A stretch of DNA of 64,000 nt from Marinobacter sediminum. GTDB lineage: Bacteria > Pseudomonadota > Gammaproteobacteria > Pseudomonadales > Oleiphilaceae. The notes under the pieces were generated by a model, which saw only the letters and a list, made by a program, of their open reading frames with translations, was not told the origin of the DNA and ran no database searches. Position 1 is the stretch's first letter. Each line of letters starts with the position of its first letter. Shown in pieces: positions 1 through 9,424 of the stretch. A program made the position numbers and the translations under genes. The DNA lies in NCBI RefSeq assembly GCF_023657445.1, contig NZ_JAGTWY010000001.1, positions 806,001 through 870,000 of the forward strand, written 5' to 3'.

Positions 1-148
1 TTACGGGCCTTTTGACGAACAACTGCATGCCGGTTGCGCTAAGGTCCCGGCAAGTGCCAATGAATGTTTCGCCCTTGCTGTCAGTAAGTTCAATCTCCGA
101 GTCCATCTGCATTCGGTGAAAGTCACGCTTTTCCGAATAGTCCTTCAT
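1..148 (-). CDS. PilZ domain protein (partial, 3' end outside window)
   Basis: The reading frame starts at an ATG at 148 and runs off the left edge, so only the first 49 residues are visible. It begins MKDYSEKRDFHRMQMDSEIE and later reads DLSATGMQLF. The basic stretch (KRDFHRM) followed by the D-x-S-x-x-G motif is the signature of PilZ domains, which bind cyclic di-GMP. The start lies only 6 bases downstream of the stop of the SH3/coiled-coil gene on the same strand, so the two are probably cotranscribed. Effector partner and full length cannot be judged. Confidence 0.8.
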   Translation of the reverse strand, partial: MKDYSEKRDFHRMQMDSEIELTDSKGETFIGTCRDLSATGMQLFVKRPV

Positions 149-154
149 GAGAGA

Positions 155-826
155 TCAGGCCCAGTTGTCGGTTTTTCTTGTGGGTTTGAGCATCGGAATG
201 ATGAGTGCCAATAGGACACCACCCAGGACGAGGCCGGCCCCCAGTAGCATGAAATCAGATTCCTTGCTGGCTTCGAGACGCTCATTTTCGGCGGTCAGGA
301 CTTCCAGATCATTGCGGATCTTCTGATTTTCCTCGCGAAGTTCACGGTTGCGGCGTTCGAGGTTAATGGAGTCCGCAGCGATGTTTTTGATCCGTTGCAG
401 CTCTTCCTTCAGCGCCGCTGAACGATTGGACAATGATGACTCTGAGCTCTCCAGGGAGTCACGTTCTTTTGTCACCTCGGAAAGCTGCTCCTTCACCTGA
501 GCCAACTCATTCCGGGTCTGCTCCAGTTGCTGGTTGGCGCGCTGAAGTCGGTCGGCAGCAATGGGCGTATCGCTCAGATACTGGCTTGAGACCCACCCTT
601 CCGTGCCCTTGGGGGTGCGAACCCGGGTATATCCTGAGTCAGTCGTCTCCAGTAACTCCAATGGCGTGCCACTGGGAACGGCGTTCTCAATGATCCGGTA
701 TTGTGTGCCTGCACCTGCACGCACGGGCAGGTAAAGCTGATCATCAACCCAAACGGTCTTGGCCTGGGCCGCGGCTACCGAGGACAAAATAAAGAGTACA
801 CTGATAAAGAGACGGAAAGGCGTCAC
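155..826 (-). CDS. SH3 domain envelope protein (TIGR04211/YgiM-like)
   Basis: A 223-residue protein with a Sec signal peptide (about residues 1-22, ending in AAAQA), a bacterial SH3 domain (about 24-85, with LPVRAGAGTQYRIIE and EGWVSSQYL), a long coiled coil rich in Glu, Arg and Gln (about 90-190) and a single membrane helix (about 193-213) before a short basic tail. This order matches the SH3-and-anchor family that includes E. coli YgiM, whose role is poorly defined. The topology suggests a periplasmic SH3 domain held to the inner membrane by the C-terminal helix. The PilZ gene follows 6 bases downstream. Confidence 0.85.
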   Translation of the reverse strand: MTPFRLFISVLFILSSVAAAQAKTVWVDDQLYLPVRAGAGTQYRIIENAVPSGTPLELLETTDSGYTRVRTPKGTEGWVSSQYLSDTPIAADRLQRANQQLEQTRNELAQVKEQLSEVTKERDSLESSESSLSNRSAALKEELQRIKNIAADSINLERRNRELREENQKIRNDLEVLTAENERLEASKESDFMLLGAGLVLGGVLLALIIPMLKPTRKTDNWA

Positions 827-954
827 TGGTTACGTTCCCTGAGTTAGACGATAAAAAAATAGCGGTCAGTCGTTAAGAGCGCAATTCTGTCACAGCTGTT
901 CGGCCGTTCAAGCGAGCCATCATTACGATAAACTCATGGTGCGGCACTGAAGGA

Positions 955-1254
955 TCAGGGCAGCACAGCCTTGAACGGTTTCACAGTGACTTTCTCATAA
1001 ACCCCGGCTTCAACGTAAGGGTCTGCGTCGGCCCATGCCTGGGCTGCTTCCAGCGAATCGAATTCGGCCACTACCAGGCTGCCGGTAAAACCGGCCTCTT
1101 GTGGCTCAGGGGTATCTATTGCCGGGTGCGGACCGGCGACCAGCAATCGGCCCTCGGCTTTCAGTGCCTGCAGGCGGTCAACGTGGGCAGGTCGAGCGGC
1201 CTGGCGCTTGGACAGGCTGTTCTCTACATCCTCACTGATAATGGCGTAATGCAT
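955..1254 (-). CDS. YciI family protein
   Basis: A 99-residue protein starting [17 protein letters not shown] and containing the family hallmarks [35 protein letters not shown] and the acidic [15 protein letters not shown] segment, a small ferredoxin-like fold. YciI proteins are small, mostly uncharacterised enzymes or binding proteins with a conserved His-Asp pair (here in the RPAHVDRL segment). The start at 1254 is chosen over an in-frame ATG eight codons upstream because a GGAGAG ribosome site sits just before it and because the family starts here. It stands alone between convergent and divergent neighbours. Confidence 0.85.
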   Translation of the reverse strand: MHYAIISEDVENSLSKRQAARPAHVDRLQALKAEGRLLVAGPHPAIDTPEPQEAGFTGSLVVAEFDSLEAAQAWADADPYVEAGVYEKVTVKPFKAVLP

Positions 1255-1381
1255 ACTGCTCTCCGTTATTTGTCTCACTGCCGTTAATGCCGGCGGCCGG
1301 ATGTAATACAGGTTCAGGGGATGGCTGGTACACTAGCGGATGAGCTGACGCTGTTACCAATCACCTGATTCAGGACTTTTT

Positions 1382-2260
1382 GTGACTATACCGCAAGACC
1401 CCGGTTTGTGCATTGATCTGCATTGCCATAGTACGGCGTCTGATGGCGCTCTCTCGCCTTCTGCGCTGGTTGCCCGTGCTGCTGAGCGGGGGGTAACGCA
1501 TCTGGCTCTCACCGACCATGACACCACGGCGGGCCAGGCGGAAGCCAGTGCCGCCGCCCGGGAACACGGGATTGTCCTTATTCCGGGAATTGAGCTGTCT
1601 TGCCTCTGGAAGAGTCGCACCATCCATATTGTTGGCCTTGATTTTGACGGACAGGACGAGCGGTTTCTGACCGCCCTGAATCAGCAGAATGATAATCGGT
1701 GGGCAAGGGCTCGCATGATTGCGGACCGATTGGACCGGCTCAATGTGCCGGATCTCTTGCAGCGCGCTACCGAGGCGTCTGGCGGGGATGTGCCAGGCCG
1801 CCCGCATTTCGCGAATGTACTGGTGCAGGCGGGTGTTGTCCGTAATCCTGCGCAGGCTTTTAAACGCCATCTGGGTAATGGCAAGCCGGGAGACGTAAAG
1901 GCCTACTGGCCGGAACTTCCGGAAGTGGTTCGCTGGATTAACGAGGCAGGTGGTATTGCCGTTCTGGCACATCCTCGCAAGTATCAGCTTACTGCCACAA
2001 AACTGCGAGAGCTTACTGCCGACTTTCGTCGCGCGGGTGGGAGGGGAATTGAGGTCTCAACTTCTGGCCAGTCCAGTGGTGATCTTGGATTTCTGGCGGA
2101 GCTTTGTCACCGGGAGAAGCTGCTGGCTTCCCAGGGCAGTGATTTCCACTTTCCGGGCCCGCCCTGGTGCGAACTGGGCCGTATCATGAAAATGCCAGAC
2201 GGGCTGGAGCCTGTCTGGCATCATTTCAGAACACCTGTTGGAAACCCTGCGCCGGTTTAA
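1382..2260 (+). CDS. rnm: PHP domain phosphoesterase (RNase AM / YciV-like)
   Basis: A 292-residue PHP-family metal-dependent phosphoesterase with a GTG start. Metal-binding motifs are visible in order: DLHCHSTASDGALSP near the N-terminus, LTDHDT, IPGIELSC, VLAHPRKY and SQGSDFH near the C-terminus. This pattern fits the E. coli YciV/RNase AM type, a 3',5'-nucleoside bisphosphate phosphatase and 5'-3' exonuclease that matures rRNA 5' ends; assigning that exact activity is inference from family likeness. Its stop overlaps the stop of the convergent UPF0149 gene by a few bases. Confidence 0.83.
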   Translation: MTIPQDPGLCIDLHCHSTASDGALSPSALVARAAERGVTHLALTDHDTTAGQAEASAAAREHGIVLIPGIELSCLWKSRTIHIVGLDFDGQDERFLTALNQQNDNRWARARMIADRLDRLNVPDLLQRATEASGGDVPGRPHFANVLVQAGVVRNPAQAFKRHLGNGKPGDVKAYWPELPEVVRWINEAGGIAVLAHPRKYQLTATKLRELTADFRRAGGRGIEVSTSGQSSGDLGFLAELCHREKLLASQGSDFHFPGPPWCELGRIMKMPDGLEPVWHHFRTPVGNPAPV

Positions 2261-2799
2261 TCCGGCGCGTGGAACAAGAGGTAAAGATCGGTCAGTGAGT
2301 CGGGAATGGCATCGGCCATCTGCCGCGACAGCTTGTCACTGTTGCGAACCTTCTGGAAGTCTTCGTCATCGAACAGGCCTGACAAGGTAAGCATAGGTAC
2401 CATCAGGTCTGCTGCTTCTTCCTCACTGGCGGCCTCGAGCCATTCTTCCTCATGCTCCAGGAACGTGTCCACAAAGCCGGCACACCAGTTTTCCAAGGCG
2501 TTCATCGGGTCGCCATCTTCCGGCTCTGGCAGTTCCAGGGCCTGGCCCATGTCAAGCGAGTAGGCCATATCCGCACCCAGTTGCTTTATGCAACGGCTGA
2601 AGATTTCCGGAATCTCGCCACCGGGCACAGCTTCGGTGCCGGTGGCGAGGCGAAAGATTTCTTCCGCCTGCAATTCAGCCGGGCCGACCACACTGGCGCA
2701 AACGACCCCGTGCAGGCCGAAAAAGTCCAGGGCGTCATCCCCCCAAGGTTCGGCGAAGAGGATGTCTTCCAGCGCTTCAATGTCGGCATTAGATAGCAT
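2257..2799 (-). CDS. UPF0149 (YecA/YgfB-like) family protein
   Basis: A 180-residue acidic protein beginning MLSNADIEALEDILFAEPWG. The helical pattern with LDFFGLHGVVCASVVGP, the WCAGFVDTFLEHEEEWLEA segment and the DDEDF loop are typical of the UPF0149 family. Family members are small all-helical proteins without a clear enzymatic role, and the zinc-binding SEC-C motif found at the end of some YecA proteins is absent here. It lies 3 bases downstream of the rne stop on the same strand, so it may be read through from rne. Function unknown. Confidence 0.75.
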   Translation of the reverse strand: MLSNADIEALEDILFAEPWGDDALDFFGLHGVVCASVVGPAELQAEEIFRLATGTEAVPGGEIPEIFSRCIKQLGADMAYSLDMGQALELPEPEDGDPMNALENWCAGFVDTFLEHEEEWLEAASEEEAADLMVPMLTLSGLFDDEDFQKVRNSDKLSRQMADAIPDSLTDLYLLFHAPD

Positions 2800-2802
2800 T
2801 CG

Positions 2803-5800
2803 TCAATTACTCCCGGCTTTCTTGGCCTCTTCCGCAGCGCGTTGGCGCTTACGGACTTCCCTTGGGTCATTGTAGGCGCGTCCGGGGGTTACCGGGACGT
2901 CAGCCACTGGCTTTTCCCCGGTGTTAGCCTTGTCCGAATCCTCGTTGGCAGGCTTTTCAGCCTGCTTGCCTTCGGGCTTAGCTTCAGTCTCTGGCGCTTC
3001 GGCCGGCTTCGGCTGGGGAGCTTTTTGCTCGGGAGCCTTCTGTTCGCCGGTTTTCGGTTCAGATACCTCGGGCTCTACCTTGGGCTTGGCCTTGGCCTTG
3101 GGCTTAGCCGGAGTCTTTTCCGCTTTCGCCGGAGCCTTCGCGGCCTGCTTCACTTCTGCGCCGTGTTCAACGTTTGAAGCGGCTTTCGCAGGCTCGTTCT
3201 CAGTCTTTTCAGCGGGCGTTGCTTCAGCCGGCTTCGCCGGTTGGCTCTCGGTCTTTTCAGCAGCCGTTTCCGTCCTGGTCTCTGCTTCCCCTTCGGCTTT
3301 GGCAGCTGGTTTTGCCGGCTCCGGCATTTTGTCCCTGGCGGAATCTGCCTGCTCACCTGCTTCGACCGCAGGCTTCTGGTCGGCCTTGGCTTCGGAGCCC
3401 ATTTCCGGCTCCATCGGCGCTGGCTTTTGGGCAGGCTCCTCGGATGATTTCGCTTCTTCAGCCTTGGTCCCGTTTTGGTCCTCGGCTTTTTGGGGAGCCT
3501 TCAGCTCTTCTGTTTTTTCAGGTTTCGCCTGTTTTGGCTCTTCTTGCCCTGACGGTTCCTGAGCGGCTTTGGCCGGCTCCGGTTTTTCCTGCTTCTTCGT
3601 TGCGGGCGCCTCCGCAGTCTCGGCTGGCTTGTCGCTACGAGGTGTTTCAGCAGGCCCCGTACCCTTGTCGGACTGGTTCGGGCGAGCCTCTGCGTTTACA
3701 CGGGGCTTATTGTCTTCGCCAGCCTGTTCAGGTTGGGTGTCTTTCTGGTGCTTCTCACTGCGTTCAGCCTTGCGAGCTGCCGGTGTGGAAGAAGGTGTCT
3801 CCGAAGGAGAGCCGTCACGAGCACGTTGGCGCCGGGGTTTGCGACGCTTGTCATCGCTACCATTGCCCGTCTTTTCTGCGCTGGATGGCTTCTGGGCGGT
3901 ATCCTGTTGGTCCTTCTGGTCCTTCTGCCCCTTTTGCTCCCGGATGTCCTTCTGGCCTTTCTGCTCCCGGGTGTCCTTCGGGTCGCGCTGGGGTTTGTTT
4001 CGGCCCTGGCCCTGGCCGCGGCCGCGGCTCTGGTTTTCCTTGCGGCCTTCACCGCCCTTATCGGACGCCTGACGGTTCTGATTGCCGCTGCTTTGGTCGT
4101 CATTGCGGTTGCGATTCCGACCGCGGCCACGATTGTCATCACCACGACCCTGTTGGCCGCCCTGACGGCGATCGTTACCGCTGCGGTTACCGCCGGAAGA
4201 CTGATCATCACGAGCTACGCGGGATTTACGGCGATCCTGGCGGCCCTGATTGCGGCGGTCTTCACGCGCAGCCTGGTCCTTGTTGCCGGTTTCCGTAGGC
4301 TGCTCTTCGTCATCACTGAAGAACGCTGAAATCTTGCGGCCCATCCGGCGAAACAGGCCTTCTTCCTGTTCAGGAGTTTCAATCGCCTTCGGGGTGGTTT
4401 TTGGCGCTGGTGCACTTGGCCGAATAGCCTTCACTGCGGCCTGTTCGCGCTCCGGGCGCTCGGGTGCGGGTGCCTCGAACACTTCCTCTTCGCGCTCACT
4501 GTATTCCTGTGCCACCTGGTGGCTTGAAATGTGCTCCGGCGTGGTTTCATCTTCGCGCATGCGCAGGATTTCAAACTGTGGTGTTTCCATGTGCGGAACC
4601 GGCACCACGACAACACTGACTTCCTGGCGGGTTTCGATATCGGCCAGCTGCTTGCGCTTCTCATTCAGCAGGAAGGTGGCTACTGATACCGGAACCACCG
4701 CCCGAACTTCACCGGTCTTATCTTTGGAGGATTCCTCATAGATCAGGCGCATGATGCTCAGAGCCAGGGACTCGATACCCCGGATGGTGCCCTGACCCTC
4801 GCAGCGAGGACATACTTCGCTGCGGGTTTCGCCCAGTGAAGGACGCAGGCGCTGTCGGGACATCTCCAACAGTCCAAAACGGGAAATCTTGCCGACCTGG
4901 ACGCGCGCACGGTCAATTTCCAGGGCCTCGCGCATCTTCTGTTCGACTTCGCGCTGGTGCTTGGCAGGCGTCATGTCGATGAAGTCGATCACGATCAGGC
5001 CACCCATGTCGCGCAGGCGCAACTGGCGGGCGATCTCTTCGGCCGCTTCGAGGTTAGTCTGCAGCGCCGTCTCCTCAATATCGTGACCTTTGGTGGCACG
5101 AGAGGAGTTGATATCGATGGAAACCAGGGCCTCGGTTGGGTCGATGACGATAGAGCCGCCCGAGGGAAGCTTTACTTCACGCTGGAAGGCGGTCTCAATC
5201 TGCCCTTCGATCTGGTAACGGCTGAACAGGGGGATCTCGTCCTTGTACAGCTTGATCTTGTTCTCAAAGGTCGGCATGACAGCGCGTACGAAATTCAGTA
5301 CATCTTCATACACTGTGTTGGCATCGATCAGAACTTCGCCAATGTCCTGGCGAAGGTAATCGCGTACTGCGCGGATTATGACGTTACTCTCCTGATGGAT
5401 CAGGAAGGGCGCCTTGCGCTCGCCAGCCGCCTGGGTAATGGCTTCCCAGAACTGTACCAGGTAGTCGAGGTCCCACTGGAGTTCTTCTGTGGTCCGCCCG
5501 ATACCGGCGGTGCGCACGATGATGCCCATGGACTTGGGCACCTGTACATCGTTCATGGCTTCTTTGAGCTGGGCCCTTTCATCGCCCTCAATGCGGCGTG
5601 AAATGCCACCGGCACGAGGGTTGTTGGGCATCAGGACCAGGTAGCGCCCGGCCAGGGAGATGAAGGTGGTCAGGGCGGCGCCCTTGTTGCCACGTTCTTC
5701 CTTGTCGACCTGGATAATCACTTCCTGGCCTTCAGAGACCACATCCTTGATGTTGACCTTGCCTTCGATCTGGCCTGGTGATTTCTTGAAGTACTCTTTG

Positions 5801-6021
5801 GAGATTTCCTTCAGGGGCAGAAAGCCATGGCGATCCGCGCCGAAATCAACAAAGGCGGCCTCAAGACTGGGCTCGACGCGGGTTATGCGGCCTTTATAGA
5901 TATTGGCTTTTTTCTGCTCGCGGGAGCTGGATTCGATATCTAGGTCGAACAGACGCTGGCCGTCGACCAGAGCGACGCGCAACTCTTCGGGATGAGTTGC
6001 ATTGATTAGCATTCTTTTCAT
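2803..6021 (-). CDS. rne: Ribonuclease E
   Basis: A 1072-residue endoribonuclease that starts mRNA decay and processes rRNA and tRNA precursors. The first 500 or so residues carry the catalytic half: [20 protein letters not shown] start, S1 domain (about 37-120), 5'-sensor and RNase H-like parts, and the DNase I-like site with [13 protein letters not shown] and [11 protein letters not shown]. The zinc-link CPRC has its cysteines at residues 404 and 407, as in E. coli. From about 520 the protein becomes an Arg/Asn/Gln-rich RNA-binding region and then a long Ala/Lys/Glu/Pro scaffold with [19 protein letters not shown] repeats. It ends with [11 protein letters not shown], a tail motif also seen in pseudomonad RNase E. 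The leader is long, as expected for an autoregulated gene. Confidence 0.97.
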   Translation of the reverse strand: MKRMLINATHPEELRVALVDGQRLFDLDIESSSREQKKANIYKGRITRVEPSLEAAFVDFGADRHGFLPLKEISKEYFKKSPGQIEGKVNIKDVVSEGQEVIIQVDKEERGNKGAALTTFISLAGRYLVLMPNNPRAGGISRRIEGDERAQLKEAMNDVQVPKSMGIIVRTAGIGRTTEELQWDLDYLVQFWEAITQAAGERKAPFLIHQESNVIIRAVRDYLRQDIGEVLIDANTVYEDVLNFVRAVMPTFENKIKLYKDEIPLFSRYQIEGQIETAFQREVKLPSGGSIVIDPTEALVSIDINSSRATKGHDIEETALQTNLEAAEEIARQLRLRDMGGLIVIDFIDMTPAKHQREVEQKMREALEIDRARVQVGKISRFGLLEMSRQRLRPSLGETRSEVCPRCEGQGTIRGIESLALSIMRLIYEESSKDKTGEVRAVVPVSVATFLLNEKRKQLADIETRQEVSVVVVPVPHMETPQFEILRMREDETTPEHISSHQVAQEYSEREEEVFEAPAPERPEREQAAVKAIRPSAPAPKTTPKAIETPEQEEGLFRRMGRKISAFFSDDEEQPTETGNKDQAAREDRRNQGRQDRRKSRVARDDQSSGGNRSGNDRRQGGQQGRGDDNRGRGRNRNRNDDQSSGNQNRQASDKGGEGRKENQSRGRGQGQGRNKPQRDPKDTREQKGQKDIREQKGQKDQKDQQDTAQKPSSAEKTGNGSDDKRRKPRRQRARDGSPSETPSSTPAARKAERSEKHQKDTQPEQAGEDNKPRVNAEARPNQSDKGTGPAETPRSDKPAETAEAPATKKQEKPEPAKAAQEPSGQEEPKQAKPEKTEELKAPQKAEDQNGTKAEEAKSSEEPAQKPAPMEPEMGSEAKADQKPAVEAGEQADSARDKMPEPAKPAAKAEGEAETRTETAAEKTESQPAKPAEATPAEKTENEPAKAASNVEHGAEVKQAAKAPAKAEKTPAKPKAKAKPKVEPEVSEPKTGEQKAPEQKAPQPKPAEAPETEAKPEGKQAEKPANEDSDKANTGEKPVADVPVTPGRAYNDPREVRKRQRAAEEAKKAGSN

Positions 6022-6615
6022 GGAAAGAAAGGGTTCCTGTCGTTTGATTTTGACAGAAAACCGGAGGGGATCGCATCAGCGAAACAGGATGTGCGTGCCG
6101 CGGGGCTCCTGTGCAACAAGAGCGGCCGGCGGCCAGACGAATCAGGCCCTTACAGGGTGTGATTCTGTTGGTCTGAGACCACCGACGGTCCGGCTGCCTG
6201 AAGGCAGCGAGAGGTCGTGTAAGGTTCGTGTCTGTTGACGCATGTTATCCGTTTTCAGGTTCACTCAGGTGCCTGGGTCTCACGTCGTATTCGTAAGCTG
6301 GACGGCCCGGCCCTGCGTGGCAATGATTCTTCGCGATGTCGCCCGTCGGTTTTCCGCACGGTTTTCCTCTTCTCCCGGGAGCAGGTTCACAGCCGTCATC
6401 GGTCTGTCCTGAAGCCCCGGGAGCACTTCTTTACGCCGTTCCCGATAGTGATTGGGTATGCGGCGTTCAAACTCTCGAATAGTGTCGGTATACTTCTGCC
6501 GCTCCGGCTTCTGACTAGAGTCTGTCAGGCCGTAGACAAACGGCAGATCACGCCGGAATATAACAGTATTCGGGTGGCCGTTCAATCCTGTACTCATCTG
6601 TGATTAAGGAATCCC
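6022..6615. other. Divergent rne/rluC intergenic region, including likely rne leader
   Basis: These 594 bases contain no convincing gene; the ORFs in them lack ribosome sites and family features. In E. coli rne is preceded by a roughly 360-nt structured leader that mediates autoregulation, and a similar leader is plausible here on the minus strand. A perfect 6-bp hairpin (GCTGCC/GGCAGC, 6193-6208) and a small GGTCT/AGACC hairpin (6170-6180) are visible. A TATAAC box at 6559-6564 could serve rluC, but no good -35 is present. Leader identity is inference. Confidence 0.5.
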
Positions 6616-7677
6616 ATGTCCCGCAAGTCCGCGACAAGAAAATCCGCCGGAAATCGCCCGGCGAAAGCGGCCTCGCCTCCCGCTCAGAAGGCCGGGCCGC
6701 GGGCTCAGTCTGTCGGTCGGAACGAAGTGCGACAAGGGGTCCAGTGGGTCACTGTCGATGAGGATAATGAGGGGCAGCGGGTCGACAATTTTCTCCTGGC
6801 GCAGCTTCGTGGAGTCCCCAAGAGCATCATTTACCGCGTTGTCCGTAAAGGCGAGGTGCGCGTTAACAAAGGGCGGGTCAAGCCCGATACCCGGCTCAAG
6901 GCCGGTGACCAGGTCCGAATCCCGCCGGTCACGCGCAAGGAGAAGCCGGCTCAGGTGGAGCCGGGCAGTCGTGTTAAGGGAGTGATGGAAGCCGCTGTCG
7001 TTTTTGAGAATGATCAGATGCTGGTGGTCAACAAACCTTCGGGTATTGCCGTCCATGGTGGCAGTGGGCTCAGTTTCGGGCTGATTGAGGTGCTGCGCTC
7101 GGCTCGGCCAGATGCCCGCTTTCTGGAGTTGGTACATCGACTTGATCGCGATACCTCAGGCCTGATCATGGTGGCCAAAAAACGGTCTGCGCTTCGTTTC
7201 CTGCAGGATGAACTGCGTCAGAAACGAATCCGGAAGCACTATCATGCTCTGGTGGCGGGTCATTGGTCTGATGCGGTGGCCCGGGTGGATGTGCCGCTCC
7301 TGCGCTACGAGATGCCCAATGGTGAGCGTCGGGTGAAGGTTGATGAAACGGGTAAGCCCTCGCTGACTCTGTTCCGCTGTCTGACGCGTTATGGCGGATA
7401 TAGCCTGGTGGAGGCATCGCCTGTTACGGGCAGAACCCATCAAATACGCGTACACAGTGCCTGGGAAGGTCATCCGATTGCCGGCGATGACAAGTATATG
7501 GATGATGTAAGCCTGAAGGCCTTTCGAGCCATCGGCGGTCAGCGGCTTATGCTGCATGCCCGGGCTCTCGAATTCTCCTTGCCCGCAACCGGCGAGGCCA
7601 TGCGCCTGGAGGCGCCCTACGACGATGCATTCAACGACGTGCTCAGAAAACTGGAAGCGCGTAACAGGAATCAATAG
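6616..7677 (+). CDS. rluC: 23S rRNA pseudouridine(955/2504/2580) synthase
   Basis: A 353-residue pseudouridine synthase of the RluA family. An N-terminal S4 RNA-binding domain (about 50-110, QRVDNFLLAQLRGVPKS and VRVNKGRVKPDTRLKAGD) is followed by the catalytic domain with the motif HRLDRDTSGLIMVAKK, whose first Asp is the catalytic nucleophile of the family, and by GRTHQIRVHSAWEGHPIAGD. Its position opposite rne and its S4 domain both match RluC in other gammaproteobacteria. The basic N-terminal 40 residues are longer than in E. coli. A TAAGGA ribosome site precedes the ATG. The next gene begins immediately after the stop. Confidence 0.95.
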   Translation: MSRKSATRKSAGNRPAKAASPPAQKAGPRAQSVGRNEVRQGVQWVTVDEDNEGQRVDNFLLAQLRGVPKSIIYRVVRKGEVRVNKGRVKPDTRLKAGDQVRIPPVTRKEKPAQVEPGSRVKGVMEAAVVFENDQMLVVNKPSGIAVHGGSGLSFGLIEVLRSARPDARFLELVHRLDRDTSGLIMVAKKRSALRFLQDELRQKRIRKHYHALVAGHWSDAVARVDVPLLRYEMPNGERRVKVDETGKPSLTLFRCLTRYGGYSLVEASPVTGRTHQIRVHSAWEGHPIAGDDKYMDDVSLKAFRAIGGQRLMLHARALEFSLPATGEAMRLEAPYDDAFNDVLRKLEARNRNQ

Positions 7678-8325
7678 ATGAAGGTCAAGGTTGTTATTTT
7701 TGATTGGGACGGGACGCTGGTGGATTCCGTTGATCACATCGCTGAAAGTCTGCACCAGGCTGCCACCGAGCTCGGCTATCCGCAGCTGGAGCGGGAAGCG
7801 TACCGGGATATTATCGGTCTGGGGATGGTTGAGGCTCTGGAAAAGCTGTACCCGGGTATCAGTCGGGACGAGATGAATGAAATCCGTGAAGGGTATGGCC
7901 GATACTTTTTCAGCAAGGTCACCACCCCCCAGAATGTTTTTGACGGCATGGCGGATGTTGTCTCGGACATCCGTGGTTCCGGACGAGGCTGTTCAGTGGC
8001 TACCGGCAAGAGCCGGCGGGGGCTGGATGTGGCACTGGTTTCAAGTGGTCTTGGTGATCAGTTTGATATAACCCGGTGTGCCGATGAGACCCGTTCCAAG
8101 CCGGATCCTGCCATGCTTGAGGAGATTGTCCGTTTTTACGGTGTCGACCCGTCTGAAGCCGTTATGATTGGCGATACGAGGTATGACCTCGATATGGCCC
8201 AGCGAATGGGAATGCCGGCAATCGGGGTTGAGTGGGGTGTGCACAAGCGCGATGTGCTGGCGGGCTATTCACCTCATGCCATTGTCGACACAGTGGCCGA
8301 TCTCCGTCGGGTGCTGGGGCTCTGA
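7678..8325 (+). CDS. HAD-IA family hydrolase (phosphoglycolate phosphatase-like)
   Basis: A 215-residue haloacid dehalogenase superfamily phosphatase. Motif I is FDWDGTLVDS at the N-terminus, a helical cap follows, motif III/IV appears as SKPDPAML and MIGDTRYDLDMAQRMG. These fit phosphoglycolate phosphatase-like enzymes, but the true substrate cannot be read from sequence. The ATG directly abuts the rluC stop (TAG-ATG), so translational coupling is likely; the same rluC-HAD-S49 peptidase order is common in Pseudomonas relatives. Confidence 0.9.
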   Translation: MKVKVVIFDWDGTLVDSVDHIAESLHQAATELGYPQLEREAYRDIIGLGMVEALEKLYPGISRDEMNEIREGYGRYFFSKVTTPQNVFDGMADVVSDIRGSGRGCSVATGKSRRGLDVALVSSGLGDQFDITRCADETRSKPDPAMLEEIVRFYGVDPSEAVMIGDTRYDLDMAQRMGMPAIGVEWGVHKRDVLAGYSPHAIVDTVADLRRVLGL

Positions 8326-8362
8326 ATAAAATCCAAACGAATGTTGCTGACAGGAAGTGTGC

Positions 8363-9406
8363 ATGACTGACTGGGATTCCGATAAGACCCACGAGTGGGG
8401 TGATAAACCAGTGGCGCCGGAAGAAGGCGGTAAAGTCCGGGCCGGCCGGAAGGGACCTAATATGCCACCGGAGAGCGGCCGCGACTGGAAGTTGATTGAA
8501 AAGCTGGTCATGTCGCTGCAGTCTGAGCAACGGCGAAGCCGTCGTTGGGGTATCTTTTTCAAGCTTCTGACCTTCGGCTACCTGATTGCCATTCTGTTTA
8601 TGCTCAATTTTCCTCTCGGTGACACGATTGATTCAGCCACCGGCAAGCACACAGCGCTCGTTGAAGTTGATGGTCCGATTGCGGCCGATGAGTTGGCGAG
8701 CGCCGATAATATTGTGGGTGCGTTGCGTTCGGCATTTAAAGAGGAAAACGCAGTTGCCGTTGTCTTGCGGATCAACAGTCCCGGCGGCAGTCCGGTCCAG
8801 TCGGGGTATATCTACGATGAAATCCATCGTCTGCGGGAGGAGTATCCCGACAAGAAGGTTTACGGGGTGATCTCGGATATCGGGGCCTCCGGCGCCTACT
8901 ACATTGCCTCGGCAGCCGACGAAATCTATGCCAATCGCGCAAGTCTGGTTGGCTCGATTGGTGTCGTGGCCGGTGGCTTCGGGTTCACTGGGGTCATGGA
9001 AAAGGTGGGGGTGGAGCGTCGTCTTTATACCGCCGGCGAGAATAAGGCGTTTCTGGATCCGTTTTCACCGGAGCAGGGGGAAGAGGTTGCGTTCTGGCAG
9101 GGGGTTCTTGAAAACACCCACAAGCAATTCATTGAAGCGGTAAAAGCAGGTCGCGGTGATCGGCTGGCCGATGATGAGCGCCTGTTCAGTGGTCTGGTCT
9201 GGAGTGGCGAGCAGGCTGTGGAGCTTGGGCTGATTGATGGCCTTGGTAGTTCTTCCTGGGTGGCTCGCCAGATTGTGGGTCAGGAAAAGCTGGTGGACTA
9301 CAGTCGGCATAAGTCGCCTTTGCAGGACATTGTTGACCAGCTCGGCATGGCCTTTGGTGAAGGATTTGCCAGCCAGATGCTGGAGTCCCGGCTGGAGCTT
9401 CGGTAA
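8363..9406 (+). CDS. sppA: S49 family signal-peptide peptidase SppA
   Basis: A membrane-anchored S49 serine protease of 347 residues. After a hydrophilic N-terminus a single membrane helix (about residues 70-90, FGYLIAILFMLNF) precedes the protease domain. It contains RINSPGGSPVQSG, the Ser-nucleophile segment SDIGASGAYYIASAA and ASLVGSIGVVAGGFGF. It is the short type with one protease domain, unlike the two-domain E. coli SppA. The expected role is digestion of cleaved signal peptides in the inner membrane. Start at ATG 8363 is preferred over GTG 8357 because an AGGAAG site sits 5 bases upstream. Confidence 0.9.
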   Translation: MTDWDSDKTHEWGDKPVAPEEGGKVRAGRKGPNMPPESGRDWKLIEKLVMSLQSEQRRSRRWGIFFKLLTFGYLIAILFMLNFPLGDTIDSATGKHTALVEVDGPIAADELASADNIVGALRSAFKEENAVAVVLRINSPGGSPVQSGYIYDEIHRLREEYPDKKVYGVISDIGASGAYYIASAADEIYANRASLVGSIGVVAGGFGFTGVMEKVGVERRLYTAGENKAFLDPFSPEQGEEVAFWQGVLENTHKQFIEAVKAGRGDRLADDERLFSGLVWSGEQAVELGLIDGLGSSSWVARQIVGQEKLVDYSRHKSPLQDIVDQLGMAFGEGFASQMLESRLELR

Positions 9407-9424
9407 GCGGGCTCTTCCTGAGGG

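Noticed and set aside
3174..4298. 374-residue plus-strand open frame inside rne
   Set aside because: It is the antisense of the repetitive RNase E tail; composition follows the codon bias of rne, and there is no ribosome site or family feature.
6280..6597. 105-residue minus-strand ORF in the rne/rluC gap
   Set aside because: No ribosome site, no low-complexity or domain signal, and it lies where the rne leader is expected; kept as noncoding.
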